Shown here piece by piece: positions 34,413 through 43,900 of a stretch of DNA of 64,000 nucleotides. Source of the stretch: Helicobacter burdigaliensis (GTDB taxonomy: Bacteria; Campylobacterota; Campylobacteria; Campylobacterales; Helicobacteraceae); contig NZ_QXJG01000002.1 in the NCBI RefSeq assembly GCF_003670295.1, positions 117,104-181,103 of the forward strand, given 5' to 3'. Position 1 is the first letter of the stretch. Every line of letters starts with the position of its first letter. The position numbers and the translations under genes were made by a program. Below the pieces are notes generated by a model, which saw only the letters and a program-made list of their open reading frames with translations, did no database searches and was not told the origin of the DNA.

Positions 34413-36176
34413 ATGGAAGAAATTAGTGAAGCATTAGCATTAAAATATCGTCCTATGGATTTTGATGAGCTTGTAGGACAAGAGGCTGTGAGTAAAACTC
34501 TCTCTTTGGCTTTAAATAGCAAACGCCTCTCTCATGCTTATTTGTTTTCAGGACTTAGAGGGAGTGGAAAAACTTCAAGTGCAAGGATTTTTGCAAGAGC
34601 ATTGCAATGTGATGAGGGTCCTAGAGCCAAGCCATGTGGTGTGTGTGCTAACTGCATAGCAGCTAATCCTCATAAAATGCGACATATTGATATTATTGAG
34701 CTTGATGGTGCTTCAAGCCGTAAAATTGATGATATTCGTGATTTAATCGAGCAGACAAAATACCATCCAAGTATGGGAAGATTTAAGATTTTTATTATTG
34801 ATGAAGTGCATATGCTAACCAAAGAAGCATTCAATGCTTTACTAAAAACGCTAGAAGAGCCACCAAGTTATGTGAAATTTATCCTTGCAACAACTGATCC
34901 TTTAAAGCTTCCTGCGACAATCCTTAGTAGAACGCAACATTTTAGATTTAAAAGGATTTCAGAAAAGAGCATTTTAGAGCATTTAAAAATGATTTTGCAA
35001 AAAGAGGGTGTAGAATATCAGGAAGAAGCTTTGAATATGCTCATTAGAAGCGGTTCAGGTTCACTTAGAGATACGCTTACTTTACTAGATCAAGCCATTA
35101 TTTATTCTAATTATAATATTACACAAAATGTATGTGCTAATATGCTAGGACTTATCAATCCACAAAGCTTAAATGAGCTAATGGATGCAATTTTAGAAGA
35201 AAATAAAGAAGAAATTTTGAAAAAAATTGAAGGTTTTTTTGAATATGAATGTGAAATGCTCTTGGATGAGCTTAGTATTTTTCTAAAAGATAAATTAATT
35301 AGTGGAAATGATACGCGTTTTAATACATTGATAATTGATAGATTCTTGCGTATTTTAGCGCAGGCTAAGCAACTCTTATTTTTAGGGAGTGAAGATAGTT
35401 TTGTGCTAACCCTTAGTGTGTTTAAAATGCTAGAAGCACTTAAGGTTAAAAAGATTGATAAGATGATTGAAGAGTTGCAAAAAGGCGTCTATGAGGAAAT
35501 GCCCCATAGCATTCAAGTTTCTAAAGGTTCTACAACAGAAACTAAAAAAGAGCAAAGTTTGCCAAAAGAAATCCTAGAAAATAAGAATCTACAAGAACCC
35601 ATCACGCCTCCTTTAAGTGAGGGGCGAGAGCTTTTTTCACTTTTAGTGCAAAAGCTTTATGAGCGTAGCTATGATCTTGGGAAAAGTTTTGAAGAAAATA
35701 TAGAATTTGTTTCTTTTAAAAAGGGTGAATTAGTTTGGGAGAGTGGCGCAAAGGGTGAAGCTAAAGAGAGATTAAAAAATGCTTATAGTGTGATTAAGGG
35801 TTGTGTGTATGATATTTTTGGTTTGCAAACACAGATTAAAGCGGTGCAAAAACAAATCCAAGAATCTTTGCAAAATAAAAATCAAAAACACGCACCCTCA
35901 TTAGAGCAATCACAAAACCTTCCACAACAAGAAGATTCACAAACTAAAAAAGAACAAGAGAGTGTTTTAGAGCAAGAAAACCTAAATGCAATAGAAAAAG
36001 AAGCAGCACAAGAAGCACAAGAAGCACAAAAGCAAACGCCTTTAGGCAGTCCCCAAATGAGCGCACAGCAAGAAGTAAATGAAGCTTTAGAGCTTCCTTT
36101 GTTACAAAGCGCAAAGACAATGCTAGGTATTAAACAAATTAAAGTGCGTCCAAGGAGTGATTTAAATGGTAATTAA
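34413..36176 (+). CDS. dnaX: DNA polymerase III tau/gamma subunit
   Basis: The 587-residue clamp-loader ATPase has Walker A GLRGSGKT at 47-54, a four-cysteine zinc site (C66, C75, C78, C81), Walker B IIDEVH at about 128-133 and SRT sensor near 170. The C-terminal third is rich in glutamine and glutamate and probably disordered. I choose ATG 34413 over TTG 34410 because of GGGAAG just upstream. I see no obvious internal frameshift signal that would produce a separate gamma form. It overlaps tsaE by 11 bases. Confidence 0.95.
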   Translation: MEEISEALALKYRPMDFDELVGQEAVSKTLSLALNSKRLSHAYLFSGLRGSGKTSSARIFARALQCDEGPRAKPCGVCANCIAANPHKMRHIDIIELDGASSRKIDDIRDLIEQTKYHPSMGRFKIFIIDEVHMLTKEAFNALLKTLEEPPSYVKFILATTDPLKLPATILSRTQHFRFKRISEKSILEHLKMILQKEGVEYQEEALNMLIRSGSGSLRDTLTLLDQAIIYSNYNITQNVCANMLGLINPQSLNELMDAILEENKEEILKKIEGFFEYECEMLLDELSIFLKDKLISGNDTRFNTLIIDRFLRILAQAKQLLFLGSEDSFVLTLSVFKMLEALKVKKIDKMIEELQKGVYEEMPHSIQVSKGSTTETKKEQSLPKEILENKNLQEPITPPLSEGRELFSLLVQKLYERSYDLGKSFEENIEFVSFKKGELVWESGAKGEAKERLKNAYSVIKGCVYDIFGLQTQIKAVQKQIQESLQNKNQKHAPSLEQSQNLPQQEDSQTKKEQESVLEQENLNAIEKEAAQEAQEAQKQTPLGSPQMSAQQEVNEALELPLLQSAKTMLGIKQIKVRPRSDLNGN

Positions 36177-36567
36177 GCTACAAGAAGAGGAATTGGATAG
36201 ATTGTGTGAGAGTATTTCTCTAAAGGAAAATAAAGGAATTTATCTAATAGAGGGCAATTTAGGGAGTGGAAAGACGACTTTAGTAAAGCATTTTGTAAAA
36301 TTTTTAGGAAGTGAAACTTTTGTAACTTCTCCTACTTATGTTTTGTGTAATTGTTATGGAGATAAAATTTATCATTATGATATTTATCAAAAAAAACTAG
36401 CAGAGCTTATGGCGCTTGGTATTTTAGAAGAGTTTGAAAAAGAGGGTTGGCACTTTGTAGAATGGGGAGGAGAGGAGATGGCAAGACTTTTGGATAAAGT
36501 TGGAATTGCTTATAAGCGTTTAAGCATAAGTTTAGTGGGGGATTTTAGGGAATACACTTTTAAATAA
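36166..36567 (+). CDS. tsaE: tRNA threonylcarbamoyladenosine biosynthesis protein TsaE
   Basis: The 133-residue ATPase works with TsaB and TsaD to make t6A at position 37 of ANN-decoding tRNAs. The P-loop GNLGSGKTT is at about 28-36, then TSPTY near 52, HYDIYQK and FVEWGGE. Length is normal. The start ATG 36166 is inside the end of dnaX, as in H. pylori. Confidence 0.93.
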   Translation: MVIKLQEEELDRLCESISLKENKGIYLIEGNLGSGKTTLVKHFVKFLGSETFVTSPTYVLCNCYGDKIYHYDIYQKKLAELMALGILEEFEKEGWHFVEWGGEEMARLLDKVGIAYKRLSISLVGDFREYTFK

Positions 36568-36604
36568 AAAAAGTGTAAAATTAGGCAAATATATAGAGGT
36601 GAAT

Positions 36605-37327
36605 ATGCATAAATTAGAAGCTAAAAAACTAACAAAAACTATCAAGAAAACAAAAATTGTTTCAGAGATTTCTTTGGAAGTTAAGAGTGGGGAGATTGTT
36701 GGATTATTAGGTCCTAATGGTGCAGGAAAAACAACAAGTTTTTATATGATTTGCGGGCTTTTATCTCCTACAAAAGGAAACATTTATTTTGATAATTTAG
36801 ACATTACGCGTTTTAGTTTGCATAAACGCTCACAACTTGGTATTGGATATTTGCCTCAAGAATCAAGTGTTTTTAAGGATTTGAGTGTAGAAGAGAATTT
36901 GCTCATTGCTGCTGAAATTGCCCTAGAAGATGAAAAAGAGCGAATGCAGAGGATTGAAGAGCTTTTGGAAGATTTTAATATTGAGCCTATTAGGAATCGT
37001 AAGGGGATTAATCTAAGTGGGGGAGAAAGAAGGAGAGTAGAGATTGCAAGAGCACTTGTCAAAAAGCCTAAATTTATTCTTTTAGATGAACCTTTTGCAG
37101 GGGTAGATCCTATTGCGGTGCAAGATATTCAAAACATTATCCAAAAGCTTTTAGAGTTTGATATAGGGGTTTTGATTACAGATCATAATGTAAGAGAAAC
37201 ACTTGATGTATGCCATAAAGCTTATGTGATTAATAAGGGTATGCTACTAGCTAGTGGAAGTTCTAGCGAGATTTATAAAAATGAATTGGTAAGAAAACAT
37301 TATTTAGGGGATAATTTTAGATTATGA
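36605..37327 (+). CDS. lptB: LPS export ABC transporter ATPase LptB
   Basis: The 240-residue cytoplasmic ATPase powers the LptBFGC machine that lifts lipopolysaccharide from the inner membrane. Walker A is GPNGAGKTT at 36-44, signature [12 protein letters not shown], Walker [14 protein letters not shown] prefer ATG 36605, which GAGGTG precedes correctly, to the GTG at 36599. It overlaps rpoN by 4 bases (ATGA), the same neighbour as in many Gram-negative bacteria. Confidence 0.95.
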   Translation: MHKLEAKKLTKTIKKTKIVSEISLEVKSGEIVGLLGPNGAGKTTSFYMICGLLSPTKGNIYFDNLDITRFSLHKRSQLGIGYLPQESSVFKDLSVEENLLIAAEIALEDEKERMQRIEELLEDFNIEPIRNRKGINLSGGERRRVEIARALVKKPKFILLDEPFAGVDPIAVQDIQNIIQKLLEFDIGVLITDHNVRETLDVCHKAYVINKGMLLASGSSSEIYKNELVRKHYLGDNFRL

Positions 37328-38604
37328 AACTAAGAACCAATGCTTCTTTAAGTGCTAAAAATAAACTTTCTTCTACATTAAAAAGTTGGTTGCCAATTTT
37401 GCAAAGTGGAGTGAGTGAGCTTGAAGAAACTTTGGGCGAGATTTCTAAAGAAAATCCTTATGTAGAAGTGCAATCACAAATTAGCACAGATTTTTCTTCA
37501 CAAAAAAGAAAACGAGATTCTAATATGCCAAAAAGAGGAAGCTCATTAGATGTAATTGAGCGTTTTTGCATTGAAGAAAAGAGCTTAGAAGAAGAATTGC
37601 TAGATCAAATCAATCCTCCACTTTTTCCTACAAAAATTTCTCAAGAGATTGCAAAAAGCATTATTGAATCCTTAGATGAAGAGGGATATTTTATCGGAGA
37701 TTATGAGAGGATTGCTAGCATACATAAAGTAGAAATAAAAGAAGTAGAGAAAATTAGAGAGCGTTTTGCTTATTTAGATCCGCCCGGAATTGGTGCAAAA
37801 GATTTAATCGAATCTTTTCATTTTCAATTAGAAAATATGGATGTAGAGCCATATATTTATGAGAGTGCAAGAAAAATATTGAGTGATTTAGCAAACCATG
37901 CAAAATTTAAAGATATTCCTTATTATAAAGAAGCTATGCAAGTGATTTCTAGCTTTAAAAATCCTCCTGCACTAGATTATTATGAAAAAGAAGCAGCGAT
38001 TATCCCTGATATTTTGGTATTGCAAGAGGCAAATAATATTGAAGTGCAAATTAATGAGAAATATTATCCTAGCATTGAGATACAAACGCACAAAAAGGAA
38101 AGTAAAGAAAAGCTAAAAGATGAGTTTGTTAAAAACAAAATAAAAGAGGCGCGTGATTTAGTAGATGCGCTAGAGATGAGAAAGGCAACGCTTTATAAAA
38201 TAGGGCTTATGATAGTAGAGTATCAATATGAATTTTTTATGGGTGGAGAGATTAAGCCTATGAAGTTAAAGGATTTAGCAGAAGAGTTTAATCACGCACC
38301 AAGCACGATTTCAAGGGCAATTTCTAATAAATTTTTAGAATGTGCTAGAGGGATTTTTCCACTTAAAAACTTCTTTGCAACAGCGCTAGATGAGGATATG
38401 GCTAATATCACGATTAAAGATTTTGTAGCAGATTTAATCAAAAATGAAAACAAGCAAAAACCTCTAAGCGATAATAAAATTTTGCAACTGATTGAAGAGA
38501 AATTTAATATAAAAATTGTAAGACGCACCATTACAAAATATCGCGCACAGCTTAATATTGCAAGTTCTTCAGAGCGTAAGAAACTCTATAAAATGTCTTA
38601 TTAG
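37324..38604 (+). CDS. rpoN: RNA polymerase sigma-54 factor
   Basis: The 426-residue sigma factor recognises GG-N10-GC promoters and needs an enhancer-binding ATPase (FlgR in this group). The C-terminal RpoN box reads RRTITKYR near 400; the region around [21 protein letters not shown] is the core helix-turn-helix. The N-terminal activator-interacting region is short, as usual in Helicobacter. In this phylum it controls middle flagellar genes; a matching promoter lies before flgI at 43578. Confidence 0.95.
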   Translation: MKLRTNASLSAKNKLSSTLKSWLPILQSGVSELEETLGEISKENPYVEVQSQISTDFSSQKRKRDSNMPKRGSSLDVIERFCIEEKSLEEELLDQINPPLFPTKISQEIAKSIIESLDEEGYFIGDYERIASIHKVEIKEVEKIRERFAYLDPPGIGAKDLIESFHFQLENMDVEPYIYESARKILSDLANHAKFKDIPYYKEAMQVISSFKNPPALDYYEKEAAIIPDILVLQEANNIEVQINEKYYPSIEIQTHKKESKEKLKDEFVKNKIKEARDLVDALEMRKATLYKIGLMIVEYQYEFFMGGEIKPMKLKDLAEEFNHAPSTISRAISNKFLECARGIFPLKNFFATALDEDMANITIKDFVADLIKNENKQKPLSDNKILQLIEEKFNIKIVRRTITKYRAQLNIASSSERKKLYKMSY

Positions 38605-38691
38605 CTTTATGTTTGTTTTATTTTAAATTCACGCTTGCTTTATGGAGTGAAATTATAATTGCACCATAAATTTACAACAAGGAGTTTTGTT

Positions 38692-39138
38692 ATGAAAACA
38701 AAATTTATGGCAATTTTACTAAGTGGAATTTTAGGTGCAAGTTTTGCTTATGCGCTAGATTTTTCTAAGATGAATAATCAGCAATTAATTGATATGGCAG
38801 GAACGATTAAGCCTAAAGATTATCCAGATTATAGAATAGAGGTTAATAAAAGAATCCAAGAGATGAAAATAGGAGAGGCAAGAGAGTTTAGAGAAAAAAT
38901 GCGTTTGCAAGAGCGAAGTGTTTATGATAAAATGAGTGTAGCAGAGCATAGGGCTTATAGGGATTCCATTCGCGAGGAAATGGATAAAAAGATACAAGGA
39001 ATGAGTGAGCGTGAGCTTAGAGAAAGCGGATTAAGAAGAGGTGGAATGCACGGAATGCGTGGAATGGGAATGCATCATCAAGGTGGCTATAAAGGTAGCA
39101 GGGGAGATTGCATAGGCAATGGTTATAGAGCAAAATAA
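38692..39138 (+). CDS. Small periplasmic protein, DUF1104/Spy-like
   Basis: I start at ATG 38692, which AAGGAG precedes, giving 148 residues. A signal peptide (about 1-22, cleaved near SFAYA-LD) is followed by a helical, arginine/glutamate/methionine-rich domain and a Gly-Met-His-rich tail (RGMGMHHQGG). The composition resembles CpxP/Spy-like periplasmic chaperones and metal sensors, and members of this DUF1104 group occur in Helicobacter. It directly precedes a two-component system (30 bases), so it may be the sensor's regulated or regulating partner. Confidence 0.75.
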   Translation: MKTKFMAILLSGILGASFAYALDFSKMNNQQLIDMAGTIKPKDYPDYRIEVNKRIQEMKIGEAREFREKMRLQERSVYDKMSVAEHRAYRDSIREEMDKKIQGMSERELRESGLRRGGMHGMRGMGMHHQGGYKGSRGDCIGNGYRAK

Positions 39139-39168
39139 GGCTTATTGCCTTATTGCAAGGAGTTTAAC

Positions 39169-39825
39169 TTGAATAAAATTTTGTTATTAGAAGATGATAA
39201 ATTGCTCCAAGAAATTCTTAGAGAATGTCTAGTAGAAGAGGGTTATGAAGTGGTAGCTTGTGAATGTGCTAATGAGGCACTTTCTAAATCCTATGAAGAA
39301 CATTTTGATGTTTTGCTTTTAGATGTGATGGTGCAAAATGGAAATGGATTTGAAGTTTTAAGGGAGATTAGAAAAAGAGGAGAGCAAACTCCTGCAATTT
39401 TTATTACTGCTTTAAATCAAATTAAGGATTTAGAAATTGGCTTTAAGAGTGGTTGTGATGATTATTTAAAAAAACCTTTTGAGTTAAAAGAGTTATTGTT
39501 ACGCTTAGAAGCGATTTTAAAGCGTCAATACAAAGAACAAAGAGTGGATTTTGGGAATGGATATGAATTTGATTGTAATGAGGGGACTTTATATTATTTG
39601 AAAAAGCCTCATAAATTTTCTAGCAAAGAACGGGAGCTTTTAAAGTTGCTATTGCAAAACCAAAATAGTTTTGTGAGTTTGGAGAAAATTTACCAAAACC
39701 TTTGGGGGTTTGATGAGGAGCCTAGTGAGCTAAGCTTACGAGTTTATATCAAAGATTTACGCAAAATTGTAGGTAAAGATCATATTTTAACGCGTAGAGG
39801 AGAAGGATATTGTTATTACGCTTAG
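39169..39825 (+). CDS. OmpR-family response regulator
   Basis: A 218-residue regulator: receiver domain (about 1-115) with acidic pair EDD near 8-10, phospho-acceptor D in LLLDVMV near 53 and K in KKPF near 102, then a winged-helix DNA-binding domain (SLEKIYQNLWGF, LRVYIKDLRK). I start at TTG 39169 because AAGGAG is at 39157-39162; an upstream in-frame start would overlap the previous stop region. It overlaps the histidine kinase gene by 16 bases. Its target genes are unknown; the DUF1104 gene just upstream is the first candidate. Confidence 0.9.
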   Translation: MNKILLLEDDKLLQEILRECLVEEGYEVVACECANEALSKSYEEHFDVLLLDVMVQNGNGFEVLREIRKRGEQTPAIFITALNQIKDLEIGFKSGCDDYLKKPFELKELLLRLEAILKRQYKEQRVDFGNGYEFDCNEGTLYYLKKPHKFSSKERELLKLLLQNQNSFVSLEKIYQNLWGFDEEPSELSLRVYIKDLRKIVGKDHILTRRGEGYCYYA

Positions 39826-41084
39826 GAGAGAGTAAAAAGACAATTTTAAATATTTTAAGTCTTTATTTAATCACAAGTTGTATTCTTTTGGGAGTATTTT
39901 TTTATGGTTGGTATCAAAAAGAAAAAGAAGTGATATTGGATAATAAAATTTTAGAATTAAGAGAGCTTTCACATGGTTTTATAGTGCATCTTTATGAGCA
40001 TTTAAAAGAAGAACAAGGAGGTTTTAAGGGGCTTATAGAAGATACTTCAAGAGAGCTTCAAATTCCCCTTGGGATTGTAAATGCAAAAGGTATTGTTGTG
40101 TTTAGCACATTAGAAACTTTTAAAAAGGGAGATAATATATCCAAATTCATTCCTAAGGATTTAAATAAAAAGCATAAAGCACATAATGATCGGGTTATTA
40201 AAATACAAGAAGAATCTTTTTTGCTCACACAAAGAAGTTGGGGGAAATTTTGGAGGTTAGTAGAAACTACGTTAGATAAGGAAAAATTTTATAAAGGTGG
40301 GGGATATTTAATTTTCAAAGCAGAGGGAATTTCAGATTCTTTATTTGCTTTGTGGATTGAGATGGCTTTTTGGTTTTGTTGTGCGGTTGTAGGGATCTTA
40401 GTGGTTGCGTATTTTTTGGTAAAATTGAGTTTGAAACCCTTAGATGAAAAAATTACCACTTTGAATGCTTTTATTAAGGATTCTACTCATGAGATCAATA
40501 CTCCTTTGAGCGTGATTTTAATGAGTATAGAACGCATTAAGGAAGAGAGATTAGAACCACAAGATTTGCAAAAATTTAAAAGGATTAAGATGGCTGCTAA
40601 AACACTTAGTCAAATTTATGAAGATCTTGTGTGCTATAATTTTCCTCATCTTATGGAAGGCAAAAATGAAGTGATTGATTTAAAGCAATTATTAGGTGAG
40701 CGGATTGATTATTTTATGCCTTTTTATCAACAAAAAAATATAGAATTTAGTGCAAACTTGCAAGAAAGTAGTATTTTTGCAAGTAAAACTAAGATAGCAC
40801 GAGTAATAGATAATCTTTTAGACAATGCCTTTAAATACACAAATACAGGAGGGAGGGTGTATTTAGAGCTTAAAAAAAATAGTTTAAGAGTAGTGGATAA
40901 TGGCTGTGGAATTAAACCAAAGGATCAAAAAAGAATATTTGAACGCTATGTAAGGAGCAACAAAGAGCAAGGGGGGTTTGGTATAGGATTATCCATTGTA
41001 AAAAAAATCTGCAATGCTTATAAAATAGAAATTTCTTGCAAAAGCGAGGAAGGAAAGGGGAGTGAGTTTATCTTAAAATGGTAG
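39810..41084 (+). CDS. Sensor histidine kinase
   Basis: The 424-residue inner-membrane kinase has membrane segments at about 11-33 and 183-207 with a 150-residue periplasmic sensor between, a HisKA domain with H227 in STHEINTPL, and the ATPase motifs NLLDNAFKYT (N box), DNGCGI (G1) and GFGIGLSI (G2). It starts at TTG 39810 after GGAGAAGG within the regulator gene. The 3' end overlaps the flgS gene end by 17 bases in convergent orientation. The signal is unknown; a Spy-like neighbour suggests envelope stress or metal. Confidence 0.9.
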   Translation: MLLRLGESKKTILNILSLYLITSCILLGVFFYGWYQKEKEVILDNKILELRELSHGFIVHLYEHLKEEQGGFKGLIEDTSRELQIPLGIVNAKGIVVFSTLETFKKGDNISKFIPKDLNKKHKAHNDRVIKIQEESFLLTQRSWGKFWRLVETTLDKEKFYKGGGYLIFKAEGISDSLFALWIEMAFWFCCAVVGILVVAYFLVKLSLKPLDEKITTLNAFIKDSTHEINTPLSVILMSIERIKEERLEPQDLQKFKRIKMAAKTLSQIYEDLVCYNFPHLMEGKNEVIDLKQLLGERIDYFMPFYQQKNIEFSANLQESSIFASKTKIARVIDNLLDNAFKYTNTGGRVYLELKKNSLRVVDNGCGIKPKDQKRIFERYVRSNKEQGGFGIGLSIVKKICNAYKIEISCKSEEGKGSEFILKW

Positions 41085-42099
41085 TTTTATGTTTGTTTAG
41101 GTTTTGTGGCAAGGAGATTTTAAAGCATTTTTTCATCTGATTTAGAAGTGTAATATCGCCATTATGTGCTTCAATGATTTGCAAAGAAAGTGCTAAGCCA
41201 AGTCCATTTCCTTTGAGTTTTGTGCTTTTAAAGGGTTCAAATAAAATTTGTGGATTTTCAATAGCTTTTCCATCATCGCAAATTTGAAAAGTCGCTTCAT
41301 TGTTTTGCATTGTATAAGAAATATTAATATTTCCTGTATCATTTTCACCTTCTTCTATGGCATCAATCGCATTAAAAAGAAAGTTTTGCAACACAATACA
41401 CAAAAGCTCAAAATCTCCAATCATAGGCGAATCTTCAAAATTAAAATTAAAATGAATTTCTTTGGTGTAAGTGTAATATCCTAAAGCCTCGTTAAGTTCG
41501 TTTTCTAAGGCTTTTGGATCAATGCTATCTTTTTGGATATGCACCCCTTTAGAAAAGAGCAAAGTCGCTTTAATAATCCTCTCCACCCTCCAAATAGATT
41601 TTTTAATCTCTAGCACCAAGGCTTTATTTTTAAGATCTACGCGGTTTGCCAAAGTGGAAGAAAGCAGGGCAACTGAACCAATAGGGTTTCTAATCTCATG
41701 GGCTAGATGTGCAGAGATTTGCCCCATAGAAGCAAGACGCTCACGCCTTTTCTCGCTCGTGATGTCGGTGGCTGTGATGATGATTTTATTAAGCTTTTTG
41801 TTAAGTTGCACTAAATAAACTTTTGTTCCAAATTCTATTTCTTGACGCTCTTCGTTACTAATAAGTTCTAAAAGATCGCTAATCTCACTTGCAAGGGTAT
41901 TTTGGTAGAAAATTTCGCCATTTTCTTGCAAAACCCAAACCGCAGTAGGCAAAATATCCAAAACTTCTTCAAAAAGTGCTCTTAATTCTACAAACTCTTT
42001 TTCTACTTCATAAGTTTGTGTAATCAGCTCTTTTAAGCCCTTAGCAAAGGATTCTTTATCGCTACTACTTAGAGATTCTAGCAAGTTTTGATCAATCAT
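41068..42099 (-). CDS. flgS: Flagellar sensor histidine kinase FlgS
   Basis: The 343-residue soluble kinase phosphorylates FlgR, which activates sigma-54 transcription of middle flagellar genes. There is no membrane segment. A PAS-like region (about 40-115) precedes H134 in HLAHEIRNP, then NFLFNAIDAI (N box), CDDGKAI and GNGLGLALS. It is the last gene of a flgI-rod protein-flgS run and overlaps the rod-protein gene by 4 bases. The same order occurs in H. pylori. Confidence 0.92.
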   Translation of the reverse strand: MIDQNLLESLSSSDKESFAKGLKELITQTYEVEKEFVELRALFEEVLDILPTAVWVLQENGEIFYQNTLASEISDLLELISNEERQEIEFGTKVYLVQLNKKLNKIIITATDITSEKRRERLASMGQISAHLAHEIRNPIGSVALLSSTLANRVDLKNKALVLEIKKSIWRVERIIKATLLFSKGVHIQKDSIDPKALENELNEALGYYTYTKEIHFNFNFEDSPMIGDFELLCIVLQNFLFNAIDAIEEGENDTGNINISYTMQNNEATFQICDDGKAIENPQILFEPFKSTKLKGNGLGLALSLQIIEAHNGDITLLNQMKKCFKISLPQNLNKHKTTILR

Positions 42100-42434
42100 T
42101 TAGAACCTTTAACTTCTTTTGAGCCTTGTTTGCCTTGCAAGTCTTTTAAATAATCAAACAAAAGATCGCTAAAACCAAAGCTACCGCTTAGGCTTTCTGA
42201 AAGTGTATCGCGATACATAGATTCGTAAATCTCATGCCCTGGAGCTTTTGGATAGAGGCTATCATCCATTTTTAAAGCAGTGTTTAGCATATTTTTAATA
42301 ATAAGTGCTTCAAATGCATCGGTTTGCTCTCTTAATCTTGTATCATCATCTGTTTTTGTGATTTTTGGAGCTTCCTTGGCTGCTTCTAATAATTCTTTTG
42401 GATATCCGCTAATTCCTTTAAAATCTAGTTGCAT
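42096..42434 (-). CDS. FlgJ-like rod assembly protein (N-terminal domain only)
   Basis: A 112-residue protein equivalent to the rod-capping half of FlgJ: the segments LREQTDAFEALIIKNMLNTALKM style core and GHEIYESMYRDTLSESL are recognisable. The peptidoglycan hydrolase half of enteric FlgJ is missing, as is usual in this phylum, so another lytic enzyme must open the wall. It lies 9 bases after flgI in the same operon. Confidence 0.85.
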   Translation of the reverse strand: MQLDFKGISGYPKELLEAAKEAPKITKTDDDTRLREQTDAFEALIIKNMLNTALKMDDSLYPKAPGHEIYESMYRDTLSESLSGSFGFSDLLFDYLKDLQGKQGSKEVKGSK

Positions 42435-42443
42435 ATTCGCTCC

Positions 42444-43529
42444 TTAGATGATCTCTAAATCTGCATTAAAGGCGCCTGCCTTTTTCATAGTTTCAATAAT
42501 AGCTATCATATCTTTTGGGGTTGCACCCATTCGTTGTAATGCTCTTGTAACACTTGCAATGGTAGGGTTGTTTGTGCTAGTTACCATACCAAGAGTAGGG
42601 CTAAAGGTAGCGCCACTACCTAAATCAAGTGCTTCTGGATCGTTAATATTTTCTGTGGATACTTTAATAGTAATGTTGTTGTGCGTAACCACTACGGGTG
42701 AGACTTCCACTCCCATACCGGCAATAACCGTTCCTGTGCGTTCATTAATGATGATTTTTTCTTCTTTGATATAATCTACATCAATATTTTGCACTCTAGC
42801 TAGAAACTCTACCATACTCATATTTTCTGGACGCACTAGGCGGATTGTTCTAGGATCAATCGCTGTGGCTGTGATTTGTGTATTGTTTGCTTCATTTGTA
42901 TTGTTGGTTTTAAAAGCTTCATTCACACTTGTTTGGATTCTAATCGCATTTTGAAAATTTGCCTCTTTTAAACTTAAAGTAGCATTTGTTTTATTATAAA
43001 GATCATAAGTAACCTCTCGCTCTACAATCCCTCCACCTGAAAGCACAGCTGCTAGGGGGTGGTTAGCACTTCCGCCTCTTTCGCTTTTTCCACCAATCCC
43101 TACTGCACCTTGAGCGACTGCGTAGATTCTTCCATCAAGTCCTGAAAGTGGGGTGAGAAGCAGTGTCCCCCCTTCTAGTGATTTTGCATCGCCTATGCTT
43201 GAGACTAAAATATCAATCTTATCACCTTGTCTTGCAAAAGGAGGTAATTTAGCTGTTACCATAACCGCTGCTGCATTTTTAGAGCTAATATCATTAGGAT
43301 CTACTTTTACATTTACGCTTTCAAGCATATTAGAAATTGATTGCATGGTAAAGGTTGAAGTTGTCTTGTCTCCTGTTCCATTTAAACCCACAACTAAACC
43401 ATAGCCGATAAGTTGATTTTCTCTAACGCCTACAATATTTGCCAAATCGCTCACCTTAGCACCAAAAAGGGAGGTGCTAAACAAAGAAGCAAGGCATAAA
43501 CTTGCTAAGATTTTTGATATTTTCTTCAT
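42444..43529 (-). CDS. flgI: Flagellar P-ring protein FlgI
   Basis: The 361-residue periplasmic protein builds the P-ring around the flagellar rod. A signal peptide (about 1-23, ending LFG-A) is followed by VSDLANIVGVRENQLIGYG and LVVGLNGTGDKTT, the family hallmarks. Length is standard. It is the first gene of the flgI-rod protein-flgS operon, with a sigma-54-type promoter 50 bases upstream. Confidence 0.95.
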   Translation of the reverse strand: MKKISKILASLCLASLFSTSLFGAKVSDLANIVGVRENQLIGYGLVVGLNGTGDKTTSTFTMQSISNMLESVNVKVDPNDISSKNAAAVMVTAKLPPFARQGDKIDILVSSIGDAKSLEGGTLLLTPLSGLDGRIYAVAQGAVGIGGKSERGGSANHPLAAVLSGGGIVEREVTYDLYNKTNATLSLKEANFQNAIRIQTSVNEAFKTNNTNEANNTQITATAIDPRTIRLVRPENMSMVEFLARVQNIDVDYIKEEKIIINERTGTVIAGMGVEVSPVVVTHNNITIKVSTENINDPEALDLGSGATFSPTLGMVTSTNNPTIASVTRALQRMGATPKDMIAIIETMKKAGAFNADLEII

Positions 43530-43577
43530 TTGCTACATGTCCTTATACTGCATTTTGAATACTTTTGATAGTTTAGA

Positions 43578-43595
43578 AGCAAATTGCATTCCAAA
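43578..43595 (-). promoter_or_regulatory. Sigma-54-type promoter of the flgI operon
   Basis: Read on the minus strand, TTGGAATGCAATTTGCTT has GG and GC separated by exactly 10 bases (consensus TGGCAC-N5-TTGC). It lies about 50 bases before the flgI start. The two C of GGCAC are replaced, so strength is uncertain. The gene for sigma-54 itself is in this window. Confidence 0.6.
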
Positions 43596-43670
43596 AACTA
43601 TTTTAAGCTTTTTTAAACTTATTATGATAAGATAACGCTTTTATTTATTATAGCTCTTATTTTCTTAAAG

Positions 43671-43748
43671 CGGAGTATAGCGCAGTCTGGCTAGCGCACA
43701 CCCTTGGGGTGGGTGAGGTCGTGGGTTCAAATCCCGCTACTCCGACCA
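43671..43748 (+). tRNA. tRNA-Pro (anticodon GGG)
   Basis: Cloverleaf with acceptor CGGAGTA 43671-43677 and TACTCCG, D-arm GCGC/GCGC, anticodon stem CACCC/GGGTG around loop TTGGGGT, T-arm GTGGG/CCCGC around TTCAAAT, discriminator A and encoded CCA. The anticodon GGG reads CCC and CCU proline codons. Confidence 0.96.
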
Positions 43749-43878
43749 TTTTAAATCTTTTTATTTTTTCTTCCATCAATTTTATTAAATAGTTTTATTG
43801 AAATTTAAAATCTTTATTTGTGAAGTTAGCTAAAAATGGATATTTTTAAAAATAAAAGTATTGTCAAAATGAATACTC

Positions 43879-43894
43879 AAGGCTAAAAAGCCTT
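43879..43894 (-). terminator. Rho-independent terminator after nhaA
   Basis: AAGGCT 43879-43884 and AGCCTT 43889-43894 form a hairpin with a four-base loop, extended by imperfect ACT/AGT pairing. On the minus strand it lies 6 bases after the nhaA stop. T-rich sequence follows. Confidence 0.65.
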
Positions 43895-43900
43895 AGTATT

